A DNA stretch of 64,000 nt, from assembly GCF_900110575.1 (NCBI RefSeq), contig NZ_FOEF01000007.1, positions 62,001 to 126,000 on the forward strand, read 5' to 3'. Shown in pieces: positions 1 to 8,670 of the stretch. This DNA comes from Amycolatopsis saalfeldensis (GTDB lineage: Bacteria; Actinomycetota; Actinomycetes; Mycobacteriales; Pseudonocardiaceae). The notes under the pieces were generated by a model. That model saw only the letters and a program-made list of their open reading frames with translations, searched no databases and was not told the DNA's origin. The position numbers and the translations under genes are program-made. The first letter of the stretch is position 1; each line of letters begins with the position of its first letter.

Positions 1-184
1 CCAGCGCCTCCCGGTCCACGTCGGCCAGGAGCAGTTCCGCGCCGAGCGAACCGAGGGTGCGGGCCACGTGCTCGCCGATGCCGGCCGCACCGCCCAGCAC
101 GGCGAACCGCTTGCCGTCGAGGCGGAACAGCCGGTCGTGCGCGACGTCCGGGGCCGCGACGGCGTCGTGGGGATCGTCGAACAC
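1..184 (-). CDS. SDR family oxidoreductase, N-terminal part (runs off the window)
   Basis: The gene starts at GTG 184 and runs leftward off the window, so only about 61 residues are visible. They contain the Rossmann glycine motif GGAAGIG followed by a strand ending LLLADVD, which is the start of a short-chain dehydrogenase/reductase. Substrate cannot be told from this part. It begins just after the stop of the alpha/beta hydrolase at 188 and is the fifth gene of a leftward operon that includes a Baeyer-Villiger monooxygenase, so an alcohol or aldehyde oxidation step in the same pathway is a reasonable inference. Confidence 0.8.
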   Translation of the reverse strand, partial: MFDDPHDAVAAPDVAHDRLFRLDGKRFAVLGGAAGIGEHVARTLGSLGAELLLADVDREAL

Positions 185-187
185 GGG

Positions 188-1015
188 TCAGGCTCCGTTC
201 ACGAAATCGGCGAGAAGACGCCACGTCGCCTCGGGGTGGCTGATGTTCGGGGCGTGCCGGTACGGCACCGTGGCCACGGTCACGGCCGGGGTGAGGTCCG
301 CCAGGTGCTTCACCCAGCCGCGTTCGACCAGCGGATCGCCTGCGCAGTCGAACAGCAGGACCGGAGTCGTGACGCCGGCGAACGGGGCCGGGTACGGATC
401 GGCGGGCCGGGTGACGCGCAGCGGCTCCGGCGGCGTCGCGTGCGGCGCGAGCATCCCGGCGTAGTGCCCTGGCGCCGCCGCCCACCGCGTCCGCGCGTCG
501 ATCTGGTCCTCGATGCCCGGGTAGTCGTCGCACAGCAGGCGCACCAGCCGGGCCATGTCCGCGCGAGTGCCGTCGTAACCGGCGAGTTCGGCGCTCGCGG
601 CGCTGCGCCACGGGCCGCCGGTGCCGCTGATCGAAGCGGCCGAAGCGATCCGGCCGCTCAGCCGCGGGTCGAGCAGGGCGCGCAGGGCGATCGAACCGCC
701 GAACGAGTTGCCGACCAGGTGGACCGGGCCGTCGATGCCGAGCTGGTCCAGCAGCGCGTAAACGTGGCGAAGCCGGAACCCGAACGGCGGCTGGTCCAGC
801 CGGACGGCCTTGGCCGACCCGCCGAAGCCGAGCAGGTCCGGCGCGACGACGCGGTGGGTGCGGGCCGCGAGCGGCAGCAGCGTGCCCCAGGTGACGTCGG
901 CGGACGCGCCCCATGCGCCGTCGTGGAGGAAGACCACAGTGGACTCATGGCCTTCTCCCCCGGCGAGGTAACGGGTTTCGAGGTCGTTGACGACCGTAGT
1001 GTGTTCAGCGATCAC
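188..1015 (-). CDS. alpha/beta hydrolase
   Basis: A 275-residue alpha/beta-hydrolase-fold enzyme, about the usual length for BphD/MhpC-type C-C bond hydrolases, esterases and lactonases. The oxyanion-hole HDG lies at residues 31-33. The nucleophile elbow GNSFGGS places Ser104, a candidate acid is in LFDCAGDPL, and the His is in RHAPNISHPE near the C-terminus. It follows the BVMO gene by 36 bp on the same strand. Hydrolysis of the ester or lactone made by the BVMO is the likely job, but a dienone hydrolase role cannot be excluded from sequence. Confidence 0.85.
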   Translation of the reverse strand: MIAEHTTVVNDLETRYLAGGEGHESTVVFLHDGAWGASADVTWGTLLPLAARTHRVVAPDLLGFGGSAKAVRLDQPPFGFRLRHVYALLDQLGIDGPVHLVGNSFGGSIALRALLDPRLSGRIASAASISGTGGPWRSAASAELAGYDGTRADMARLVRLLCDDYPGIEDQIDARTRWAAAPGHYAGMLAPHATPPEPLRVTRPADPYPAPFAGVTTPVLLFDCAGDPLVERGWVKHLADLTPAVTVATVPYRHAPNISHPEATWRLLADFVNGA

Positions 1016-1051
1016 AGTGTGGGCTTCTCTCCTCGGGACGGGCGGGGCCGG

Positions 1052-2944
1052 TCACCGGAACTCGTACTGCTCGGGATCGACGGCCTGGGTGGCGCTGATG
1101 TACCGGTGCGCGGACAGCGGCCACATGATCGTCGAGCGGCCTTCGGCGTTCTGGTACCAGCTGTGCGTTGTGGACCAGCCCCATACCCGCAGCGCGCTCG
1201 CTTCGGTGACTTCGTCACGGTATTCGTCGAATACGTCGCGGCGCAGCGACAGCGACGACTTGCCGGTGGACAGCAACTGCTCGACCGCGCTGAGCAGGTA
1301 CACCGACTGGCATTCGATGAACAGCACGAGATTGCCGTGCAGCAACAGGTTCGTGTTGGGACCGTACATGCAGAACAGGTTCGGGAAGTCCGGCACGGTC
1401 AGTCCCAGGTACGCGCACGCGTCGACCCCCCACGACTCGTGGAGGTCGGCCCCGCCGCTGCCGGTGACGCGCATCGGCATGAGGAAATCCGAGCCGTGGA
1501 AGCCGGTGCCGAAGACGATGACGTCCACCGGCACGTAGTGGCCGTCCTCGGTGTGGATGCCGCTGCCGTCCACCCGGGCGATGCGTTCGGTGACGAGTTC
1601 GACGTGGTCCTGTTTGAGCGTGGCGATCCAGGTCCCGTCGTCGCGGATGATCCGCTTCGCGCCCGGCGGGTAGTCCGGGACGATCTTCGCGGCGAGGTCC
1701 GGGCGGTCCTCCACCTGCTCGAGCAGGTAGTCGGTGAGCAGCCGGCGCAGCTGTTCGTTGGCCGCGGACACCGCCCGCTCCGTGGGCGGATAGGCCGGGT
1801 CGACGGTCGCCGCGGCGAGCCGGCCGATCGCGCGCGGCAAGAAGATCGAGAACCGGTAATACGCGCGGTACAACGGAATGTCGCGCAACAGGGCCCGTCC
1901 GGCTTCGGGGATCTCCTCGCGGAGCTCCGGGGTCGGCTGCAGGTAGGGCGCGCTGCGCTGGAAGACGGTCAGCGACTCGGCGGCCCTCGCGATCGCGGGG
2001 GCGACCTGGACGCCGGTCGCGCCGGTCCCGATCATCGCCACCCGCTTGCCGGCGAGGTCGACGTCGTGGTCCCACTGCGCGGTGTGGAAGACCGGCCCGG
2101 CGAAGGCGTCCAGGCCGTCGATGCGCGGGATCATCGGCCGGTTCAGCTGGCCGACCGCGGAGACCAGCACGGAGAATTCCTCCGGCCGGTCCGGCCCGCC
2201 GGTGGTGACCGCCCAGTGCAGGCGTTCGTCGTCCCAGGCCGCCGAGGCGACCTCGGTGCCGAAGCGGATGTGCGCCAGCAGCCCGTTCTCCTCCGCGAAG
2301 CCGCGCAGGTAGGACCGGATGACGTCCTGGCGGCAGAAGTACGACGGCCAGTCGTGCGGGAAGAACGAGTACGTGTAGATGTGGCTGTGCACGTCGATCC
2401 GGCAGTCCGGATAGCTGTTCTCGTACCAGGTCCCGCCGACGTCGGCGTTCTTCTCGAAGATCGTGAAGTCCACGCCGGCCTGCTTCATCCGCAGCCCCGC
2501 CATCAGCCCGGACAGCCCCGCCCCGATGATCGCCACCCGCATGGGCCGCGCCGGGTCCAGGTCGTCCTTCGTCCACTTCGGAGCGCGCGGATCGGTGCCC
2601 GGCGGCACGAACGCGACGCGCAGCAGATCGGCGTCCTCACCCGCGGACCGGCCCAGCGCCCAGGCGGCGATCGCCTCGAGCACCGCGGCGGACGGTTCGG
2701 CCGGCCAGGCGTCGACGCCGGCCAGGTACGGCTCCAGCATCGCCAGGCAGAACTCCCTGGCCGCCGCGTCGGTTTCCGCGTCGAGGCCGGTGGCGGGCAG
2801 CAGGTCCGGGTCGGGCCGCCACTGCGGCCGCAGCACGGCCGGGTCGTCGGTCAGGTGCGCGACGAGCATCAGCAGCGCGGGCGTTTCCGCCGCCTGGAAC
2901 CGTTCGCGCAGCTCCGCCGCGGACAACTGGACTGATTCAGGCAA
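1052..2944 (-). CDS. Flavin-containing Baeyer-Villiger-type monooxygenase
   Basis: A 630-residue class B flavoprotein monooxygenase that inserts one O2 atom into a ketone using FAD and NADPH. The FAD-binding GAGLSG is at residues 141-146, and VGGTWYENSYPDCRID follows. The Baeyer-Villiger fingerprint FxGxxxHxxxW is present as FAGPVFHTAQW followed by D. A second Rossmann GTGATG serves NADPH. About 130 extra residues precede the FAD domain, as in some long BVMOs. The start is TTG 2944, chosen because AAGGAGG lies six bases upstream. It overlaps the end of the upstream hydrolase by 8 bp, so translation is probably coupled. Ketone substrate unknown. Confidence 0.92.
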   Translation of the reverse strand: MPESVQLSAAELRERFQAAETPALLMLVAHLTDDPAVLRPQWRPDPDLLPATGLDAETDAAAREFCLAMLEPYLAGVDAWPAEPSAAVLEAIAAWALGRSAGEDADLLRVAFVPPGTDPRAPKWTKDDLDPARPMRVAIIGAGLSGLMAGLRMKQAGVDFTIFEKNADVGGTWYENSYPDCRIDVHSHIYTYSFFPHDWPSYFCRQDVIRSYLRGFAEENGLLAHIRFGTEVASAAWDDERLHWAVTTGGPDRPEEFSVLVSAVGQLNRPMIPRIDGLDAFAGPVFHTAQWDHDVDLAGKRVAMIGTGATGVQVAPAIARAAESLTVFQRSAPYLQPTPELREEIPEAGRALLRDIPLYRAYYRFSIFLPRAIGRLAAATVDPAYPPTERAVSAANEQLRRLLTDYLLEQVEDRPDLAAKIVPDYPPGAKRIIRDDGTWIATLKQDHVELVTERIARVDGSGIHTEDGHYVPVDVIVFGTGFHGSDFLMPMRVTGSGGADLHESWGVDACAYLGLTVPDFPNLFCMYGPNTNLLLHGNLVLFIECQSVYLLSAVEQLLSTGKSSLSLRRDVFDEYRDEVTEASALRVWGWSTTHSWYQNAEGRSTIMWPLSAHRYISATQAVDPEQYEFR

Positions 2945-3725
2945 GTCTGGCCTCCTTCGGCGCCGAGGCGAGGAATTCCGCCAGCAGCGCGGCCACGGGT
3001 GCGGGATGGGTGAACGCGGTCAGGTGCCCGCCCGGCGCGAACCGCAGCTTCGAGTGCGGCACCGACGCGTGCAGCTCTTCCAGCACCGGAGGCGGGGTGC
3101 TGACGTCGTCCTCGCCGCCGAGCACCAGGGCCGGTACCGACGAGGGAACGGTGAAATCGCCGACCGCGGTCATCGCTTCGAGGCAGGCGGCGTGGATTTC
3201 CGGGTCACCGCGCAGGAACTGCTCGCGGGCGCGGGCGAGCAGCGGGCCGGGCCGGTCGCCGAACCAGCGCGTCATCGTCGCATCGGCGAGCTCCGCCAGC
3301 CCGCCCGGTGCCCGGGCGGCAGCGGCCCGGGCCCGCGCGGCCGCACGGGCCACGTCGTCGTAGGCGCCGGCGGTCGCGATGAGGACAGCGGCGCCGAGGA
3401 GCTCCGGGTGCCGGTGCGCCAGCGCCTGAACGACCATCCCGCCGAGCGAGATCCCGGCGGCCGCGCAACGCTCGATGCGCAAGTGCCCGGCCAGCAGCGC
3501 GAGGTCGTCGGCCAGCGCGGCCAAGGAAATCGCGCCGCCGTCACTGGCGCCGTGCCCGCGAAGATCCGGGAGCACGCACCGGAAGCCGTCGCCGAGTTCG
3601 GCGGCGAGCGGCTCGAACCACGAACCGTCGAGTGCGAGCGAGTGCACCAGCAGCACCGGGCGCGGGCCGTCTCCCACGACGCGGTACGCGAGGGTCCCGT
3701 CCGCGGTCTCGATCCGTTCGGTCAT
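2937..3725 (-). CDS. alpha/beta hydrolase, 3-oxoadipate enol-lactonase-like
   Basis: A 262-residue alpha/beta hydrolase whose N-terminal layout (VLLVHSLALDGSWFEPLA, then LPDLRGHGASD) resembles enol-lactone hydrolases of the PcaD type. The nucleophile is Ser93 in GISLGG, the acid is in LGGEDDVS and the His is in GGHLTAF. The ATG at 3725 overlaps the stop of the ABC ATPase gene (ATGA), and its own end overlaps the BVMO start, so the three genes are translationally coupled. With the other hydrolase in this operon it gives two candidates for opening a lactone or ester produced by the BVMO. The exact substrate is not readable. Confidence 0.85.
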   Translation of the reverse strand: MTERIETADGTLAYRVVGDGPRPVLLVHSLALDGSWFEPLAAELGDGFRCVLPDLRGHGASDGGAISLAALADDLALLAGHLRIERCAAAGISLGGMVVQALAHRHPELLGAAVLIATAGAYDDVARAAARARAAAARAPGGLAELADATMTRWFGDRPGPLLARAREQFLRGDPEIHAACLEAMTAVGDFTVPSSVPALVLGGEDDVSTPPPVLEELHASVPHSKLRFAPGGHLTAFTHPAPVAALLAEFLASAPKEARLA

Positions 3726-4585
3726 GCGCGTTCCCCCTCCGCCTGGCGGCGTTCCTCGGCCGCCGCGACCTCCTCGCGCAGCCGTCCGGACAGGGTTTCC
3801 AGGTACCCCGCGAAGTCCGGCGACTGCGTGCGCATCTCCTGGGTGCGCGGCCGCGGCAGGTCGATCCGGAGGTCGGCGACGATCCGCCCGGGCCGGGCGG
3901 CCATCAGCACGACGCGGTCGCTCAGCAGGATCGCCTCCTCCAGATCGTGCGTCACGAACACCACGGTGGGCCGTTCCGCTTCCCAGAGCCGGGCGAACTC
4001 CTGCTGCTGGTTCGCCCGCGTCTGCGCGTCGAGGGCGGCGAACGGCTCGTCCATCAGCACCACGCGCGGGCTCTGCACGAGGGTCCGCGCGATCGCGACC
4101 CGCTGCCGCATGCCCTGCGACAGGTGCAGCACGTCGGAATCGGCGAACTCCTCCAGCCGGACCCGGCGCAGCCATTCGTCGGCACGGCGGCGGCGCTCGG
4201 CGGCCGGGACGCGCCGGACTTCCATCCCCAGCTCGACATTCCGGCGCACCCGTCGCCACGGCAGCAGCGCGTCGCGGGCGAACATGAACGCGACGTCGTC
4301 CGACGTGCCGTCGCACGGTCTCCCGTCGAGCAGCACGCGGCCGTGCCGCGGGCGCTCCAGCCCGCCCGCCATGGACAGCGCGGTGGTCTTCCCGCACCCG
4401 GACGGGCCGACGATGCTGACGAACTCCGACGCCCCGATCTCCAGGTCGAACTCCTCCAGGACGAGCACCGCGCGCTTGCCGTGGATGAAGTTGTGGCTGA
4501 CGTTCCGGAAAGCGATCGGAGCGCCGGGTTCTTCAATGCGCTGCGCGGATTCCGGCCCCGGACGCACCGTGCTGGTCTGCCTCAT
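3722..4585 (-). CDS. ABC transporter ATP-binding protein (nitrate/sulfonate/taurine type)
   Basis: A 287-residue ATPase of the SsuB/TauB group that energises import of small organic anions or similar ligands. Walker A GPSGCGKTT is at residues 60-68, Walker B is VVLMDEPFAALD and the switch histidine is in VTHDLEEA. Two positions are unusual: the Q-loop reads MFARDALLPW, where the family has FQDPALLPW, and the signature is LSQGM instead of LSGGM. Its partner permease (5607) and lipoprotein (14372) are in the divergent operons, so the importer is split over three transcription units. A TTGACA box on this strand at 4644-4639 may be its promoter. Confidence 0.9.
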   Translation of the reverse strand: MRQTSTVRPGPESAQRIEEPGAPIAFRNVSHNFIHGKRAVLVLEEFDLEIGASEFVSIVGPSGCGKTTALSMAGGLERPRHGRVLLDGRPCDGTSDDVAFMFARDALLPWRRVRRNVELGMEVRRVPAAERRRRADEWLRRVRLEEFADSDVLHLSQGMRQRVAIARTLVQSPRVVLMDEPFAALDAQTRANQQQEFARLWEAERPTVVFVTHDLEEAILLSDRVVLMAARPGRIVADLRIDLPRPRTQEMRTQSPDFAGYLETLSGRLREEVAAAEERRQAEGERA

Positions 4586-4660
4586 TGCAACTCCGCTTGG
4601 TCGAGAGAACCGTGATGCTCCGTGACCCGGACTGTGACTGTCAATACAAAACGGGGCCGC

Positions 4661-4687
4661 CGCGGGCTATCGCGCCGATAGCCCGCG
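4661..4687. promoter_or_regulatory. Palindromic putative operator between divergent operons
   Basis: A perfect inverted repeat, CGCGGGCTATCG and CGATAGCCCGCG, with a 3-bp spacer. It lies between the leftward ABC/BVMO operon (start 4585) and the rightward SDR/permease operon (start 4754). The core CTATCG/CGATAG half-sites recur in the palindrome at 8528-8548. Its position upstream of both starts, with no run of T on either side, favours a protein-binding site over a terminator. Confidence 0.6.
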
Positions 4688-4753
4688 AGCCGTTGTCACG
4701 ATGGCGGCCGGTGGCGAGCCTGGGTCCGGTATCGGACTTGCGAAAGGGGCGCG

Positions 4754-5575
4754 ATGACCGCGATGACACAGCCGGCTTCGCCGTTCGGCGACGTGCGGTT
4801 CGACTTCCGGGACCGGGTCGCGATCGTCACCGGCGCGACCGGCGGGATCGGCGGGGCGATCGCCGGCCGGTTCGCCGCGGCGGGGGCGAGCCTGGTGGTC
4901 CACGGCCGTCGCGAGGACGCCTTGGACGACGTCGTCGAACGCGTCCGGGCACAGGGCCGCGACGCGGTCGCCGTCGCCGGCAACATCCGCGACCCGGAGA
5001 CCGCGGCCGAGATCGTCGCCGCGGCCGAGCAGCGGTTCGGCCGGGTGGACGTCCTCGTCAACAACGCGGGCGGCAATTTCGGCGCCCGGCTCGACGAATT
5101 GTCCGTCAACGCCTGGAACGCGATGCTCGAAGCGAACCTCAGCGGCGCGTTCCACCTCGCCAAGGCCGCGCTGCCGACGTTCCGCCGCCGCGGCGGCGGC
5201 TCGGTGGTCAACATCGGTTCGGCCTCGGCCGGGCACGCGCATCCGCTGCGCGGCGCGTACGCGGCGGCGAAGGCCGGTCTCGCGTCGCTGACCCGCACGA
5301 TGGCGTGGGAATGGGCCGACGCGAACGTGCGCGTCAACTGCCTCGAACCCGGCGCGGTGGCCACCGCCGCGTCCCGTTTCGCGGCCGGCGAGGTCGAGGC
5401 GCGGGTGGCCCGGTTCGTCGCGCTGAACCGGCTCGGCACGCCCGACGACATCGCGTCGGTATGCCTGTTCCTGTGCTCGACCGGCGCGTCCTACCTGACC
5501 GGCCAGACGGTGATCGTCAACGGCGGCCCGCACACCGCCACCCCCGCCGACATCGACCTGGTGCGTGCGCCGTGA
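4754..5575 (+). CDS. SDR family oxidoreductase
   Basis: A 273-residue classical short-chain dehydrogenase. The cofactor motif is TGATGGIG near residue 28, the structural NNAG motif is present, the catalytic Ser is in VVNIGSAS and the Tyr/Lys pair is YAAAK. The C-terminal YLTGQTVIVNGG is typical of FabG-like enzymes. The start at 4754 is preceded by GAAAGGGG. It opens a rightward operon with the ABC permease 31 bp downstream. Next to a P450 and a BVMO it most likely oxidises a secondary alcohol to the ketone, which is inference. Confidence 0.88.
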   Translation: MTAMTQPASPFGDVRFDFRDRVAIVTGATGGIGGAIAGRFAAAGASLVVHGRREDALDDVVERVRAQGRDAVAVAGNIRDPETAAEIVAAAEQRFGRVDVLVNNAGGNFGARLDELSVNAWNAMLEANLSGAFHLAKAALPTFRRRGGGSVVNIGSASAGHAHPLRGAYAAAKAGLASLTRTMAWEWADANVRVNCLEPGAVATAASRFAAGEVEARVARFVALNRLGTPDDIASVCLFLCSTGASYLTGQTVIVNGGPHTATPADIDLVRAP

Positions 5576-5606
5576 CTCCGGCACGCGCCCGAATCCGGGA
5601 GGAACA

Positions 5607-6446
5607 ATGAGCCGATCGATCGTCGCGGACGAACCCGTGGACCTCCCGGCGATGGAACACGCCGTGTTCGCCGAGCGGCGCAAGCGGCGGTCGCGGGTCC
5701 GATCGCAGGTCTGGGCGATCCGGATCGCCCTCGCGGTGGTGGTCGTCGGCGGCTGGTATTTCGCCTCGCGCCGAGGACTCGTCGACCCGCTGTTCGTGTC
5801 CTCGCCCGACGCGGTCGCGAAGGGGCTGGTGAGCCAGCTCGGCGAACCGGCGTTCTGGGCCGACGTGTCCGCGACGTTCAGTGGCGCACTCGCCGGGCTC
5901 GTCGCGGGCGGGCTGCTCGGCATCGTGACCGGGGTGGTGTTCTCGCGCTCGGAAGTCCTCGAACGCGCGGCGTCGCCGTTCCTCACGCTCGCGAACAGCC
6001 TGCCCCGGCCGGCGCTGGCACCGATCTTCATCCTGTGGTTCGGCCTCGGCTTCGCGCCCAAAGCCCTGGTCGCCGGGAGCGTCGTGTACTTCGTGCTGCT
6101 CACGTCGACGCTCACCGCGCTGCGCGGCATCGACCACGACGTGCTGCAGCTGGCCCGGTCCCTCTCCCTGTCGCCGGTGCAACGGTTCCTGAAGATCGAG
6201 CTGCCGTCGGCGCTGCCGAGCATCGTCGGCGCGCTCCGGCTCGGCGCGGTGTACGCGGTGCTCGGCGCGGTGCTGTCGGAGATGGTCGGCGCGTACTACG
6301 GGCTCGGCCAGCGGCTGGTGCAGCTGACCGGCAACTTCAAGGTCGCCGAGTCGTTCGCGGTGCTGCTGTTCATGGGGGTCATGTCGATGGTGCTCGACTA
6401 CGCGATCAAGGGGCTGGAACACCTCGTCGCGAGCCGGTCGCGGTGA
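5607..6446 (+). CDS. ABC transporter permease (nitrate/sulfonate/taurine type)
   Basis: A 279-residue integral membrane subunit with about six hydrophobic segments and the cytoplasmic coupling region LARSLSLSPVQRFLKIELPSA-like at roughly residues 185-205, the EAA loop of SsuC/TauC permeases. The start is ATG 5607 with GGGAGGA ideally spaced upstream; an upstream in-frame start would lack this site. It probably pairs with the ATPase at 3722-4585 and the lipoprotein at 14372. Its 3' end overlaps the next SDR gene by 4 bp. Confidence 0.88.
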   Translation: MSRSIVADEPVDLPAMEHAVFAERRKRRSRVRSQVWAIRIALAVVVVGGWYFASRRGLVDPLFVSSPDAVAKGLVSQLGEPAFWADVSATFSGALAGLVAGGLLGIVTGVVFSRSEVLERAASPFLTLANSLPRPALAPIFILWFGLGFAPKALVAGSVVYFVLLTSTLTALRGIDHDVLQLARSLSLSPVQRFLKIELPSALPSIVGALRLGAVYAVLGAVLSEMVGAYYGLGQRLVQLTGNFKVAESFAVLLFMGVMSMVLDYAIKGLEHLVASRSR

Positions 6447-7126
6447 GCGCGCCGCTGCTGGTCACCGGCGGGGCGTCCGGGATCGGGGCCCGGCTGGCCG
6501 AGGCGCTGGCGGCGGAGCGGCCGGTCGTCGTGCTCGACCCGGCCGCGCCCGCGGAACCGGCGCCGGGCGTGCGGTACCTCGCCGCGGACGTGACCGATCA
6601 GGCCGGTTTGGCGGCGGCGGTCGCGAAGGTCGAGCCGCTCGCCGGACTGGTGCACTGCGCCGGGATCTGCCGGGTGGGGCCGTTCCTGGAGATGCCGGTC
6701 GCGGACTGGACCCGGGTGCTGGAGGTGAACCTGCACGGAACGCTGGCGGCGGTGCAGGCCTGCGCCGGATCGATCGTGGACGGCGGGCGGATCGTGCTGT
6801 TCTCGTCCGGCACCGCGTTCAAGGGCCCGGCCGGGCTGGCGGCCTACGCGGCGGCGAAGGCCGGGGTGATCGGGTTCGCCCGGTCGATGGCGGCCGAGCT
6901 GGGCGGGCGCGGGATCACCGTGAACGTCATCGCGCCCGGGCTGGTCGCCACTGCCCTCTCGGCGGAGCTGATGCCGGCCGAACCGGCCGCGATCGCCGCC
7001 AGGGCGATCCCGCGCGCGTCCACTGTGGACGACTTCGTGGCCCCGGTGCGATTCCTCCTGTCCGGCGGCGCTTCCTTCGTCACGGGGCAGACGATCGTCG
7101 TCGACGGCGGCGCGACCAGGCACTGA
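6443..7126 (+). CDS. SDR family oxidoreductase
   Basis: A 227-residue short-chain dehydrogenase starting at GTG 6443, which overlaps the permease stop (GTGA). TGGASGIG is within the first 15 residues, the catalytic Tyr/Lys is YAAAK and the C-terminus carries FVTGQTIVVDGG. It lacks the longer N-terminus of the neighbouring SDR at 4754 and is only distantly similar to it, so the two may act on different alcohols of the pathway. It is the last gene of the rightward operon and is followed by a strong terminator at 7136-7176. Confidence 0.88.
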   Translation: MSAPLLVTGGASGIGARLAEALAAERPVVVLDPAAPAEPAPGVRYLAADVTDQAGLAAAVAKVEPLAGLVHCAGICRVGPFLEMPVADWTRVLEVNLHGTLAAVQACAGSIVDGGRIVLFSSGTAFKGPAGLAAYAAAKAGVIGFARSMAAELGGRGITVNVIAPGLVATALSAELMPAEPAAIAARAIPRASTVDDFVAPVRFLLSGGASFVTGQTIVVDGGATRH

Positions 7127-7135
7127 CCCCGCACC

Positions 7136-7176
7136 GGAAGAGCCCGCTCCCCGGCACCGCGGGAGCGGGCTCTTCC
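7136..7176. terminator. Bidirectional intrinsic-type terminator
   Basis: A perfect 16-bp stem, GGAAGAGCCCGCTCCC pairing with GGGAGCGGGCTCTTCC across a 9-nt loop. It sits between two convergent genes, the SDR ending at 7126 and the P450 ending at 7181. It lacks a long U tract, as is common in actinomycetes. Confidence 0.8.
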
Positions 7177-7180
7177 GCTT

Positions 7181-8434
7181 TCACAGCGTCACGTTCAGCT
7201 CCTTCAGGCTGAAGAACGCCCGATCGTCCCGATAGGACAGATGCGTGACCTCCGGGTCGACCAGCTTCATCCCCGGGAACCGCGCGAAGATCCGCGGCAG
7301 CGTCACGCGCAACTCCATGCGCGCCAGGTTCTGCCCCACGCACTGGTGCTGCCCGAAGCTGAACGCCAGGTGCTGCGGCCGCTCGACCGGGATCTCGAAG
7401 TCCGCCCACGTCGTACGCGAATACTTGCTCTCGTCGTGGTTCGCCGACCAGATCGACGCGACCACGCCCTCGCCCTTGCGGAACGTGTGATCGCCGATCG
7501 TGATGTCCTCGGTCGCCGCGCGGCGCGGGCCCATCCGGGCCACCGAGTGCACGCGCAGCAGCTCCTCGATCGCGACGTCCCAGCTGCGTTCCCCGGACAC
7601 CAGCAGCGCCAGCTGGTCCGGGCGGCGCAGGAGCGTGTAGACGGACAGCCCGATCATCCCCGCGGTCGTGTCGTGGCCGCCGATGATCAGGATGGTGATC
7701 AGCGCCGCCAGCTGGTCGCGGGTGATCCCGCCGGCCTCGTACTGCTCGCGGATGATGTGGCTGAGCAGGTCGTCGGCCGGATTCGCCTCCTTCAGGGCGG
7801 CGTACTCGAGCCCGAGCGCCCGGAACTCCTCGACCGTCCGGTACATCTCCTCCTGCGGAAGCGACAGGGTCGTCTGCCGCTCGGTCAGGTCGAAGAACCG
7901 CGGCGCGTCCTCGATCGGGATGCCGAGCATCCTCGTGATGACCGTGGTCGGGATGGCCAGCGCGAACTGCGATACCAGGTCGGCCGGGCCGGCGTGGGCG
8001 GCCAGCGCGTCCAGGTGCGTGTCCACGATCTCCTCGACCTGCGGTCGGTACGCCTCGACCGCGCGCGGCGTGAAGTACTTGACCACGCACCTGCGCAGCG
8101 TCGTGTGCACCGGCGGGTCCTGGCGGATCATGCTGTCAGCCGTCAGCGGATGGTCCGAGCCGGGCAGGCCGCGCACGGGGAAGCCCGGTGTGCGCGGGTT
8201 CGCGCTGAACCGGGTGTCGGACAGGATCGCCTTCACGTCGTCGAACTTCGTGGCCAGCCAGGACGTCTTCCCGCCGCCGAGGCCGACCTCGCTGATCGGG
8301 CAGCCGGCCCGCAGGTCGCCGAAGTACGCCGGATCGTCCAGCGGCCGTTCCGGGGCCGGGTCCAGCGACAGCTCCCGCAGGTGCGGGCCGCCCTGCTCCG
8401 GGGCCTCGGATGCGACGGCGGTGGGCTCTTCCAC
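7181..8434 (-). CDS. Cytochrome P450
   Basis: A 417-residue soluble bacterial P450. The I-helix oxygen-activation motif is GGHDTT, the ExxR motif is ELLR in EELLRV, and the heme loop FSFGQHQCVGQNLA matches FxxGxxxCxGxxLA with the ligand Cys near residue 365. I start it at GTG 8434 (GGAG five bases upstream), because a longer frame upstream to 8653 would be low-complexity Arg/Ala sequence with no P450 counterpart. It is transcribed divergently from the acyl-CoA ligase operon, whose ferredoxin at 14039 is a plausible redox partner. Probable role is the initial hydroxylation of the substrate. Confidence 0.93.
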   Translation of the reverse strand: MEEPTAVASEAPEQGGPHLRELSLDPAPERPLDDPAYFGDLRAGCPISEVGLGGGKTSWLATKFDDVKAILSDTRFSANPRTPGFPVRGLPGSDHPLTADSMIRQDPPVHTTLRRCVVKYFTPRAVEAYRPQVEEIVDTHLDALAAHAGPADLVSQFALAIPTTVITRMLGIPIEDAPRFFDLTERQTTLSLPQEEMYRTVEEFRALGLEYAALKEANPADDLLSHIIREQYEAGGITRDQLAALITILIIGGHDTTAGMIGLSVYTLLRRPDQLALLVSGERSWDVAIEELLRVHSVARMGPRRAATEDITIGDHTFRKGEGVVASIWSANHDESKYSRTTWADFEIPVERPQHLAFSFGQHQCVGQNLARMELRVTLPRIFARFPGMKLVDPEVTHLSYRDDRAFFSLKELNVTL

Positions 8435-8527
8435 GGGGTCTCCAAGCGGTCGGGGCCGGTTCCGGCCATCCTCGCCCCGGCCCGCCCGCGCGGGAAGGCC
8501 TCGCGTGCTGGCACGCCGATCGGGACC

Positions 8528-8548
8528 GGCTATCGCTCCGGGCGATAG
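8528..8548. promoter_or_regulatory. Palindromic putative operator, P450 / acyl-CoA ligase intergenic
   Basis: GCTATCGC and GCGATAGC form an inverted repeat with a 5-bp spacer in the region between the divergent P450 and ligase genes. The CTATCG/CGATAG half-sites match those at 4661-4687, though the spacing between them differs (7 versus 3 bp). It lies about 95 bp from the P450 start and 123 bp from the ligase start, consistent with control of both promoters. Confidence 0.55.
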
Positions 8549-8670
8549 CGATCGGCCATCACCGGTCCACGGTTCGCGGCATTCCCCGGACCGGCGGCGA
8601 GCGGCCACACTCGCCGCACCACGAGCCGTGCTTCCGACCCGGCTGCCGGGCACCGTTGAAAGGAAGACGC

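Noticed and set aside
68-2935. Plus-strand open frame of about 950 codons opposite the hydrolase and BVMO genes
   Set aside because: The minus strand encodes a textbook BVMO and hydrolase; the plus frame has no recognisable motif.
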